DNA from: Panacagrimonas sp965216805
GTDB taxonomy: Bacteria; Pseudomonadota; Gammaproteobacteria; Nevskiales; Nevskiaceae
DNA length: 64,000 nt
Assembly: GCF_965216805.1 (NCBI RefSeq)
Contig: NZ_CBDCGN010000003.1
Coordinates: 558,001 to 622,000, forward strand
Reading direction: 5' to 3'
Part shown: piece after piece, positions 52,561-60,606 of the stretch
Numbering within the stretch: position 1 is the stretch's first letter
Layout of the letters: the number at the start of each line of letters is the position of its first letter
The notes under the pieces: generated by a model
What the model was told of the DNA's origin: nothing
What the model saw: only the letters and a program-made list of their open reading frames with translations
The model's database searches: none
Program-made: the position numbers and the translations under genes

Positions 52561-55254
52561 ATGAAGACCCACGAATTGACCAACCCGATCCCTGCTGGCG
52601 AAGCCGCGCTTGAAAACGAGGAGTGGTCTGCCGCGTTGACGTCGCTGGTGGCGAATTCGGGGCGCGCACGAGCGCAGGAAATTCTGGACCTGCTGACGCG
52701 CATCGCCAGAGACCCGGCTATTGGCTGGCAGCCGCAGCACGGCACCCCCTATGTCAACACGGTGCCGGTACAGCAGCAGCCGGTGTTTCCGGGCGATCTG
52801 GCGATCGAGGAGCGTCTGGCCTCGATCATGCGCTGGAACGCGCTGGCGATGGTGGCGCGCGCCAACGCGGCATACGGCGAGCTCGGCGGCCATATCGCGA
52901 GCTATGCCAGCGCCGCCGATCTGTTCGAGGTGGGCTTCAATCATTTCTTCCGGGCCGCCACCCCCGACTTCGGCGGCGACGTGGTGTTCTACCAGCCGCA
53001 CTCCGCGCCCGGTGTGTACGCGCGCGCGTTCCTCGAAGGACGTTTGAGCGAAACCGATCTTTCGCACTACCGTCAGGAGATCACCGCAAAGCGCAACGGC
53101 ATGCGCGGCCTGTCCAGTTATCCGCATCCCTGGCTGATGCCGGACTTCTGGCAGTTCCCCACGGGTTCGATGGGCATCGGGCCGATCAGCTCCATCTACC
53201 AAGCGCGCTTCATGCGCTATCTGAACCATCGCGGCCTGCTCGACACCGCCGAGCGCAGAGTCTGGGGCGTGTTCGGTGACGGCGAGATGGACGAACCCGA
53301 GAGCATGTCCGCGCTCACGCTCGCCGCGCGCGAAGGACTCGATAATCTGGTGTGGGTGGTCAACTGCAATCTGCAGCGCCTTGACGGTCCGGTGCGCGGC
53401 AACGGCCGCATCATCGACGAGCTCGAAGCGCTGTTCAGCGGCGCCGGCTGGAACGTGATCAAGCTGGTCTGGGGTTCGGACTGGGACGGCCTGTTTGCAC
53501 GCGATCGCGAAGGAGCATTGATCAATGCCTTCGCGCAGACCGTGGACGGCCAGTTCCAGACCTTTGCCGCCAAGGATGGCCGCTACAACCGCGACCACTT
53601 CTTCGGCCAGAACCCCGAACTGGCCGCGCTCGCGCAGGGCCTCACCGACGATCAGATCGATCGCCTCAAGCGCGGCGGTCACGACCTGGTGAAGATCCAT
53701 GCCGCCTATACCGCGGCGGTGCAGTGCAAACACAAGCCCAGCGTGGTGCTTGCGCAGACCAAGAAAGGCTTCGGCATGGGCGAGGCCGGCCAGGGCAAGA
53801 TGACCACGCACCAGCAGAAGAAGCTGGATCGCGATGCGCTCATTGCCTTTCGCAATCGCTTCAATCTGCCGCTGAGCGACGCGCAGACCGAAAGCCTGAG
53901 CTTCTACCGGCCTGAAGAGAACAGCGCCGAGATGCGCTACCTGCAGGCACGTCGCAGCGCGCTTGGAGGTCACGTGCCTTCGCGTCGCAGCGCCGCTGCG
54001 TCTGTCGCTGTACCTGCGATGCAAGGCTACGCCGGCTTTGCGCTGCAAGCCGAAGGCAAGGAAATGTCCACGACCATGGCCTTCGTGCGCATGCTTGGCG
54101 GCCTGCTGCGCGACGAGGCCTTGGGCAAGCGCGTGGTGCCCATCGTTGCGGACGAGGCGCGCACCTTCGGCATGGCCAATCTGTTCAAGCAGATCGGCAT
54201 CTATTCGAGCAAAGGCCAGTGCTACGAGCCGGAAGACATCGGATCGATCCTGAGTTATCGCGAGGCGCTAGACGGCCAGATTCTGGAAGAAGGCATCAGC
54301 GAGGCCGGTGCGGTCAGCTCCTGGGTTGCGGCAGCGACGAGCTATTCCGCGCATGGCCTGGCCATGCTGCCGTTCTACATCTACTACTCGATGTTCGGCT
54401 TTCAGCGCATCGGCGATCTGATCTGGGCCGCGGCCGATCAGCGCGCGCGTGGCTTCCTGCTCGGCGCCACCGCGGGCCGCACGACGCTGGGCGGCGAGGG
54501 CCTGCAGCACCAGGACGGTCACAGCCATCTGATGGCCGCGACCATCCCGAACTGCCGCGCCTACGATCCCGCCTTTGCCGGCGAGCTCGCGGTGATTCTC
54601 GATCACGGCATGCGCGCGATGCTGGAGCGTCAGGAGGACGTCTTCTACTACGTCACCCTGATGAACGAGAACTACGCGCAGCCCTCGCTGCCGGCTGGTG
54701 TGGCGGCCGATCTCATCAAGGGCTTGTATCGCTATGCCGGCACCAGCGCCGCGAAGTCCGAGGGCCAGGTGCGCTTGCTCGGTTCCGGCGCGATCCTTTT
54801 GGAAGTGATCGCCGCGTCCGAACTGCTGGCGCAGGACTGGAACATCGACGCAGAAATCTGGAGCGCCACCAGCTTCACCGAACTGGCGCGCGAGGCGCGC
54901 GAAGTGGAGCGCTGGAATCGTCTGCATCCGGGCGAGGCGCCGCGCCAGAGCCATGTCGCTCGCTGCCTGCCGCAGGGCGCGCCGGTCATCGCCGCAACCG
55001 ACTATCTGCGCGCGCTGCCGCAACTGATCGCCTCCTACATCGAGCCGCCGTACACCGCGCTGGGTACCGACGGCTTCGGCCGCAGCGACACGCGCAGCGC
55101 CCTTCGCAGCTTCTTCGAAGTGGATCGTCATCACGTCGTGCTCGCCGCGCTCAGTGCGCTCGCCCGGCAGGGGTGTGTCGACGCGACCCTGTGCGAGCAG
55201 GCCATCGCGCGCTACTCGATCCGCGCGGGTGCCCCGGCACCATGGGACAGCTGA
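52561..55254 (+). CDS. Second homodimeric-type 2-oxoacid dehydrogenase E1 (AceE paralogue)
   Basis: 897 aa, complete. Thiamine-diphosphate motif begins G239-D-G (GDGEMDEPESMS) and ends with WVVNCNLQ; HSAPGVYARAFLEGRL and SSYPHPWLMPDFWQFPTGSMG are typical of AceE. ATG at 52561 is 117 bp from the divergent Lrp-type gene and has GGAG upstream; the longer open frame to the left lies over that gene. No E2 or E3 follows, so it must use the aceF product or another E2. The Lrp neighbour suggests an amino-acid-derived substrate such as 2-oxobutyrate rather than bulk pyruvate. Pyruvate cannot be excluded. Confidence 0.85.
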   Translation: MKTHELTNPIPAGEAALENEEWSAALTSLVANSGRARAQEILDLLTRIARDPAIGWQPQHGTPYVNTVPVQQQPVFPGDLAIEERLASIMRWNALAMVARANAAYGELGGHIASYASAADLFEVGFNHFFRAATPDFGGDVVFYQPHSAPGVYARAFLEGRLSETDLSHYRQEITAKRNGMRGLSSYPHPWLMPDFWQFPTGSMGIGPISSIYQARFMRYLNHRGLLDTAERRVWGVFGDGEMDEPESMSALTLAAREGLDNLVWVVNCNLQRLDGPVRGNGRIIDELEALFSGAGWNVIKLVWGSDWDGLFARDREGALINAFAQTVDGQFQTFAAKDGRYNRDHFFGQNPELAALAQGLTDDQIDRLKRGGHDLVKIHAAYTAAVQCKHKPSVVLAQTKKGFGMGEAGQGKMTTHQQKKLDRDALIAFRNRFNLPLSDAQTESLSFYRPEENSAEMRYLQARRSALGGHVPSRRSAAASVAVPAMQGYAGFALQAEGKEMSTTMAFVRMLGGLLRDEALGKRVVPIVADEARTFGMANLFKQIGIYSSKGQCYEPEDIGSILSYREALDGQILEEGISEAGAVSSWVAAATSYSAHGLAMLPFYIYYSMFGFQRIGDLIWAAADQRARGFLLGATAGRTTLGGEGLQHQDGHSHLMAATIPNCRAYDPAFAGELAVILDHGMRAMLERQEDVFYYVTLMNENYAQPSLPAGVAADLIKGLYRYAGTSAAKSEGQVRLLGSGAILLEVIAASELLAQDWNIDAEIWSATSFTELAREAREVERWNRLHPGEAPRQSHVARCLPQGAPVIAATDYLRALPQLIASYIEPPYTALGTDGFGRSDTRSALRSFFEVDRHHVVLAALSALARQGCVDATLCEQAIARYSIRAGAPAPWDS

Positions 55255-55287
55255 TCGGCGTGCCGTGTGCGCGAGCTTGCCCAACCG

Positions 55288-56067
55288 CTACTGTCGCGCG
55301 GAGGTCCCACCGTCGATCACCAGCACGGTGCCGTTGCAATAAGACGCATCGTCGGAGGCCAGGTACAGGCAGCCCTTGGCCATTTCTTCCGGCGTGCCCG
55401 GCCGGCGCATGGGCGACAGTTGTTCGGCGGTGGCCGGGTCGTCGAACAGCGGCAACAGCGAGGCCACCATCGGGGTGGCAATGAAGCCCGGCGCCACGCA
55501 ATTGGCACGGATACCGTCGCGGGCGTGGCGTACGCACAGCGAACGCGTGAGGTTGATCATGCCGGCCTTGGCCGCGGTGTAGGCATGCGCTGCCGGCAGG
55601 CCGAGCTGGCCGGAGATGCTGGCCACCGCGACGATGGCGCCGCCGCCCGCCGCGATCATGTGCGGTAGCACCGCGCGGACCATCAGGTAGTAGCTGTTGA
55701 GATTGATGTCGATCACCTCGCGCCACTGTGTCGGCGGCGTGCTCATGGCGTCGTTCATCGATTCGGGTCTGTGGTCGGTCCAGCTGTAGCCAACGCCGGC
55801 CGCGTGGATCAGCGCATCGATACGGCCATGTGTCTGCAGGGCGTCGGCGATGACCGCTTCGGCACCGGCCTCCTGCGATACGTCCGCCTGCACCACGCGT
55901 GCATCGCCGCCGTGGTCGACCACCTGCTGCGCACTTTCCGCCAGCGTCGCGGCCGTGCGTCCGGCGCCGACCACCTGCGCGCCGCGGGCCGCAAAGATCT
56001 GCATGCAGGCGCGGCCGACGCCGGTGCCGGTGCCTGTGATCACCACCACCTTGTCGTTCATGTTCAT
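55288..56067 (-). CDS. Short-chain dehydrogenase/reductase
   Basis: 259 aa from the ATG at 56067 (or 257 from 56061). Classical SDR features: VVVITGTGTGVGRACM (nucleotide-binding glycines), catalytic Ser in VASISGQLG, YTAAKAG with Tyr and Lys, and the NCVAPGFIATPM block after them. Convergent with the E1 gene, 33 nt apart. Substrate cannot be predicted; the insert around SWTDHRPESMNDAMS is longer than in typical ketoacyl reductases. Confidence 0.85.
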   Translation of the reverse strand: MNMNDKVVVITGTGTGVGRACMQIFAARGAQVVGAGRTAATLAESAQQVVDHGGDARVVQADVSQEAGAEAVIADALQTHGRIDALIHAAGVGYSWTDHRPESMNDAMSTPPTQWREVIDINLNSYYLMVRAVLPHMIAAGGGAIVAVASISGQLGLPAAHAYTAAKAGMINLTRSLCVRHARDGIRANCVAPGFIATPMVASLLPLFDDPATAEQLSPMRRPGTPEEMAKGCLYLASDDASYCNGTVLVIDGGTSARQ

Positions 56068-56264
56068 GAGTTGCGCCCAGGTCCAGGAGTCGTGGTGCCG
56101 CTGCAGCGACGGTGTCCAGGCTTCATCTTGGCCACGTCCGTCAGCGCAGGCAACCGGCGCCACGCCGCTTTCGAAGCGACAGCCTACACTTGCGCCGTGA
56201 ATGCGCTCATCGATACCCGCCATGCCCGGAAGCGGCGCAGGCCGCCTGCGGAGCGGCCGCGCGC

Positions 56265-58607
56265 ATGAGTACCGAAGCAACCTGCGTCCTGTATTCGGTG
56301 TCGGTGCGCGAGCTGTGCGAGTTCACCGCCAAGGCCGGCGATCTGGATCTGCGCTTCACCCCCGCGCCGACTGCGCTCGAAGGTATCAATGGGCATTACA
56401 AGGTGACGTCGCGTCGCGGCGCAGGCTACGAGCGCGAGCGCGTGCTGACCGAAACCTTCGAGCTGCTGCGCGTGCGCGGCCGTGCCGACGGCTACCGCGC
56501 CGAGCCGCCCGAGATCGAGGAGATCAAGACCCATCGCGGCGCGGTGGAGCGCATTCCCGACAATCATCGGGCCTTGCACTGGGCTCAGCTCAAGATGTAC
56601 GGCGCCATGCTGTGCCAGGAGCGCGAACTGCCGCAGGTGCGTCTGACCCTGGTGTACTTCGATGTGGTGCGTGAACGCGAAACGCCGACCGGCGCCGTGT
56701 TCGCTGCCGACGAGTTGCGCGCGTTCTTCGAAGATCATTGCCGTCGCTTTCTGGCCTGGGCCTTGCAGCAACGCGCGCATCGGCTGCGCCGCAACGCCGC
56801 AATGGATCAACTGAGGTTCCCCTACGCGAAGTTCCACGCCGGCCAGCGCAGCCTGGCCGAAGCGGTCTACCGGACGGCCCGCGACGGCGGCCGCTTGATG
56901 GCGCAGGCGCCGACCGGGATCGGCAAGACCTTGGGTACTCTTTTTCCCGCGCTCAAGGCCTGTGCGCGTGGCGATATCGATCGCGTGTTCTATCTCACCG
57001 CCAAGACCTCGGGCCGGCGCCTGGCGCTGGACGCGATGGAACAGCTGCTGCCATCGGCGCCGGAGCGGCCGTTGCGGTTGCTGGAGCTGACCGCACGCGA
57101 GAAAGCCTGCGAACACCCGGACAAGGCTTGTCACGGCGGTTCCTGTCCGCTGGCCAAGGGTTTCTACGATCGCCTGAGCGATGCGCGTGCGGCCGCCATG
57201 CAGGTCGCGCAGCTCGATCAGGCGGCGCTGCGACGGATCGCGCACACCCATGCGGTCTGCCCCTATTACCTGAGCCAGGAAATGGCGCGCTGGTGCGATC
57301 TGATCGTGGGCGACGTCAACTACTACTTCGATCTCAGCGCGCTGCTGCATGCGCTCAGCGTCGCCAACGGCTGGAAGGTGGCGCTGCTGGTGGACGAGGC
57401 GCACAACCTGCTCGATCGCGGCCGTGGCATGTACACCGCAGAGCTGGATCAACAGGCGCTGTTGCGGATCAGACCGCTGGCGCCGCGTCCGCTCAAGCGC
57501 GCGCTGGACCTGCTGAACCGCGAATGGAATCGCGTGCACGTCGATCAGCAGATCGAATACCAGGTCTACGAGCAATTACCGGAGCGCTTTCTGGACGCAC
57601 TGGGCAAATTCGCCAGCGCAGTCACCGACCTGCTCAGCGAGCAGCCCGACAGCATCGCGCCGGAACTGCAGGCCTTCTACTTCGACTGCTTGCACTGGCG
57701 GGCCCTGGCGGACCTCTTCGCCGCCCATTCGCTCTTCGACGTCAGCCTGTCCGACACGCGCTCGGCCAAACCGCGTTCGCGCCTGTGCCTGCGCAACGTG
57801 GTGCCGGCGCCGTTTCTGTCCGAGCGTCTGCGCCTGGCACATAGTGCGGTGTTGTTTTCCGCCACCCTGATGCCGGCCGGTTTCTATCGGCAGATGCTGG
57901 GCCTGCCGGAGCTGACGCTCGAGCTCGACGTTGCCTCGCCCTTCGCAGCCGCGCAACTGGATGTGCGAGTGGTATCGAGGGTGTCTACCCGCTATGCCGA
58001 TCGTGCGGAATCGGTGGCCCCCATCGCCGATCTGATCGCGCAGCAGTATCGGCAGATGCCGGGCAACTATCTGGCTTTTCTGAGCAGCTTCGATTATCTG
58101 CAGAACGTCGCTACGCAGTTTGCTGCTGCGCATACGGACATCCCGCACTGGAGCCAGACGCGTGCCATGCCGGAATTGCAGCGCGGTGCGTTTCTGGAGC
58201 GCTTTGCCGAAGGGGGGCGCGGCATCGGATTCGCCGTCCTTGGCGGTGCATTCGCCGAGGGCATCGATCTGCGCGGCGATCGCCTGATCGGGGCCTTCGT
58301 CGCCACCCTGGGCCTGCCGCAGTTCAACGCCGTCAACGAGCAGTTCAGGGCACGCCTCGACCACCTGTTCGGCGCGCAGTTCGGCTACGACTACACCTAT
58401 CTCTACCCTGGCCTGCAGAAAGTCGTGCAGGCCACCGGGCGCGTCATTCGCACGCCGCAGGACCGCGGCACGATCTTTCTGATCGACGATCGCTATACGC
58501 AAACCAGGATCAGGCGCCTGCTGCCCGCATGGTGGGGCGTGCACAATGCAGCCCTGCCCAGCCCGCGGGCAGCACGTGCGTCGCCACCCGTAACGGATAG
58601 GCTCTAA
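56265..58607 (+). CDS. PD-(D/E)XK nuclease-XPD/Rad3-type helicase fusion
   Basis: 780 aa from the ATG at 56265. Residues about 60-120 show a complete RecB/Cas4-like nuclease set: D75 (GRADGY), E86-I-K88 (EIEEIK) and Q108/Y112. The helicase starts near 185: Walker A APTGIGKT (215-222), four cysteines for a [4Fe-4S] cluster (C282, C289, C294, C332), DEAH at 377-380, and C-terminal VVQATGRVIRTPQDRG (motif VI). The order nuclease-helicase resembles DinG-like proteins with nuclease domains, but with a Cas4-type fold. The last stop overlaps the convergent XRE gene's stop. A role in DNA repair or replication forks is inferred. Confidence 0.85.
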   Translation: MSTEATCVLYSVSVRELCEFTAKAGDLDLRFTPAPTALEGINGHYKVTSRRGAGYERERVLTETFELLRVRGRADGYRAEPPEIEEIKTHRGAVERIPDNHRALHWAQLKMYGAMLCQERELPQVRLTLVYFDVVRERETPTGAVFAADELRAFFEDHCRRFLAWALQQRAHRLRRNAAMDQLRFPYAKFHAGQRSLAEAVYRTARDGGRLMAQAPTGIGKTLGTLFPALKACARGDIDRVFYLTAKTSGRRLALDAMEQLLPSAPERPLRLLELTAREKACEHPDKACHGGSCPLAKGFYDRLSDARAAAMQVAQLDQAALRRIAHTHAVCPYYLSQEMARWCDLIVGDVNYYFDLSALLHALSVANGWKVALLVDEAHNLLDRGRGMYTAELDQQALLRIRPLAPRPLKRALDLLNREWNRVHVDQQIEYQVYEQLPERFLDALGKFASAVTDLLSEQPDSIAPELQAFYFDCLHWRALADLFAAHSLFDVSLSDTRSAKPRSRLCLRNVVPAPFLSERLRLAHSAVLFSATLMPAGFYRQMLGLPELTLELDVASPFAAAQLDVRVVSRVSTRYADRAESVAPIADLIAQQYRQMPGNYLAFLSSFDYLQNVATQFAAAHTDIPHWSQTRAMPELQRGAFLERFAEGGRGIGFAVLGGAFAEGIDLRGDRLIGAFVATLGLPQFNAVNEQFRARLDHLFGAQFGYDYTYLYPGLQKVVQATGRVIRTPQDRGTIFLIDDRYTQTRIRRLLPAWWGVHNAALPSPRAARASPPVTDRL

Positions 58608-59059
58608 GCCGCGGTCTCGGCCGATTCCATCGCCCGCAGTCGCTTCATGGCCTCGCGTTTGCCGATGAGCCGAATCGCGGCAAGCGATGCGACCTGCGCC
58701 TTGCGCGGCTGCGATTTCTCCTGTTCCCAGTGATAGATCGACTGACCGCTGACACCCACCAGGCGCCCGAAATCATGGGCACTCAGACCCAGCTTGGCAC
58801 GCAGCGAACGCAATCCGCGCGCCTGGAATCGGGGTGCGCTGCCGGCTTCGTCGGTCCCGGGTTCTTCGCGGGCGCTGCGGCGGCTGCCGCTACCCAGTCG
58901 TTTGACTTCCTTTTCGAGCTGCGCGACCTGTCGTTTCAGTGCGGCAATCTGCTTGCGTTGAGACGACGTGACGCTGCGCACAGGGTCGAGGTGCTCGCGT
59001 GCGGCCTTGCGCGCAAGGCGCGTGATTTCGCTTTTCAGTAATGCATCCAGACTGGCCAT
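58604..59059 (-). CDS. XRE-type helix-turn-helix protein with coiled coil
   Basis: 151 aa. The N-terminal part has a predicted coiled coil (RKQIAALKRQVAQLEKEVKRL), the C-terminal part an XRE/Cro HTH (RSLRAKLGLSAHDFGRLVGVSGQSIYHWEQEKSQPRKAQ). Ends in a 3-nt stop-to-stop overlap with the helicase gene. ATG at 59059. Target genes unknown; the neighbouring UbiB-family gene is on the same strand 70 nt downstream. Confidence 0.85.
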   Translation of the reverse strand: MASLDALLKSEITRLARKAAREHLDPVRSVTSSQRKQIAALKRQVAQLEKEVKRLGSGSRRSAREEPGTDEAGSAPRFQARGLRSLRAKLGLSAHDFGRLVGVSGQSIYHWEQEKSQPRKAQVASLAAIRLIGKREAMKRLRAMESAETAA

Positions 59060-59129
59060 ATTCTCTCTTTTCGACTAAGGAAGAACCGCCATTATGAACC
59101 GCCTGGGGAAAATCCATCTTCTACGCCGT

Positions 59130-60419
59130 TCAGCCAAGCTGAATTGCATGCGACAGCAGGATCGAACGCAGGTCGACACGGGCGCCCAGCGCGCGTAGCA
59201 ACCAGTAGTGGCCGCTGAGGGCGCGGATCACGAAGATCAGATCGGTTACCGGCTTGAAGCGGAAGGTAAGCCCGACGTGCGAACGCGCGCAGGCGCGTAG
59301 CCGGTCGATGAAACTTGGATCGGAGAAGTCGAATCCATCCGCAACCGCCAGCGGTTGGATGATCAAGCGGTGAAGGTCGCGGTACAGGGGTTCGACTTCC
59401 GCCAGCGGCACGTCGCCGGCAAGGCCGCCCAGGCGCTCCAGCGTTTCGTGCACGCCGGCCCAGTCGCGCGCCGCGGCGGCGGCGAGCAGTTGTCGAACCT
59501 TGCCGACGACGTGTTCGGGGACTTGTTTGACGCAGCCGAAGTCGTAGACCACGACATCGTCGTTGTCGCGAAAGGCGAAATTACCCGGGTGCGGGTCGGC
59601 GTGGACGGCGTGGGACTCGAACAGCTGGTGTACCAGCCAGCTTGCAAGATGAGCGCCGATGCGGTCGCGCCGCATCTGCGACCAGGTGCGTGCCTGTTCC
59701 AGGCCGGCGCCGCGCTCTTCGCCGCACACGATCACGCCCGCCGTGCACAGCTCCGGCAGAGGGGTGGGGTAGACGATGCCTTCGAGCGCAGCGCGGTGGC
59801 GCAACAGCTGCAGGTAGCGCAGTTCGGCGACGTAGTCGGTCTCGTCGCGAAAGCGTTGTCGAACTTCTTCCATCAGACGGTCCATCGCCGGACCGTCCAG
59901 CGGCAACAATTTGGAGGCGCCGATGAGCCGGCGCAATTGTTTGAGGTCGGCATCCACGGCATCGCCAACGCCGGGGTAGCGCAGCTTGATCACCAGCGTA
60001 CGGCCGTCCACGTGGCGGGCGCGGTGGACCTGGCCGATGCTGGCGGCGGCCAGCGCCTGACGCTCGATGGATTCGATCTGCGCGAACTGTGCAGCGCTCC
60101 ATTGCAAGGCCAGCGCGCGCTGAAAGTCTTCGAAGGCAATCGGTTCGGCGGCGTTCTGCAAACGACGCAGCTGCTCGGCAAGCTGCGGCGGCAGTACGTC
60201 GGCGTATTGCGAAGCGAGCTGACCGAGCTTCATGGCCGCACCGCGCAGCTCGCCCAGGGTCTGTGCCCAGTCGCGGCCCACGGCAGTCCAGTAGTCGACC
60301 TTGCGCTGGGCGCGATCACCGCCGGGAAGCTGCTTCAGCAGAGAGCGTCCCAGCGTGCGCGCGCCCGCACCGAGCAGGCGCGCAGTACGACGCGAGGGCG
60401 AGTCTTCGATCGGCGGCAT
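59130..60419 (-). CDS. ABC1/UbiB-family atypical kinase
   Basis: 429 aa from the ATG at 60419; a TTG 15 codons upstream would give 444. UbiB hallmarks are all present: MKLGQLAS (KxGQ), AAASIGQVHRA (Ala-rich loop), RDETDY (ExD), HADPHPGNF and YDFG. UbiB-family members lower ATPase activity for lipid/quinone handling rather than phosphorylating proteins; this copy lies away from ubiE/ubiJ, so it may be a second AarF-like member rather than UbiB itself. No C-terminal membrane helices are evident. Confidence 0.87.
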   Translation of the reverse strand: MPPIEDSPSRRTARLLGAGARTLGRSLLKQLPGGDRAQRKVDYWTAVGRDWAQTLGELRGAAMKLGQLASQYADVLPPQLAEQLRRLQNAAEPIAFEDFQRALALQWSAAQFAQIESIERQALAAASIGQVHRARHVDGRTLVIKLRYPGVGDAVDADLKQLRRLIGASKLLPLDGPAMDRLMEEVRQRFRDETDYVAELRYLQLLRHRAALEGIVYPTPLPELCTAGVIVCGEERGAGLEQARTWSQMRRDRIGAHLASWLVHQLFESHAVHADPHPGNFAFRDNDDVVVYDFGCVKQVPEHVVGKVRQLLAAAAARDWAGVHETLERLGGLAGDVPLAEVEPLYRDLHRLIIQPLAVADGFDFSDPSFIDRLRACARSHVGLTFRFKPVTDLIFVIRALSGHYWLLRALGARVDLRSILLSHAIQLG

Positions 60420-60606
60420 GGTGCTGGAGGGGCGAAACAGCGCGGGCGTCCAGGGTAGCCGCAAACGACGCCGGCGAAATCGGCCCGCCGCCGGCGGGAC
60501 CGGTCGCGGTGACTTGCAAGGAAGACCCAGGCCGGCTCATCGCTTACGATCATCGCGATTGGGGGCGCTGCGGCGGCGCCGTTGCGTTTCACCAGGGCTC
60601 GAACCG

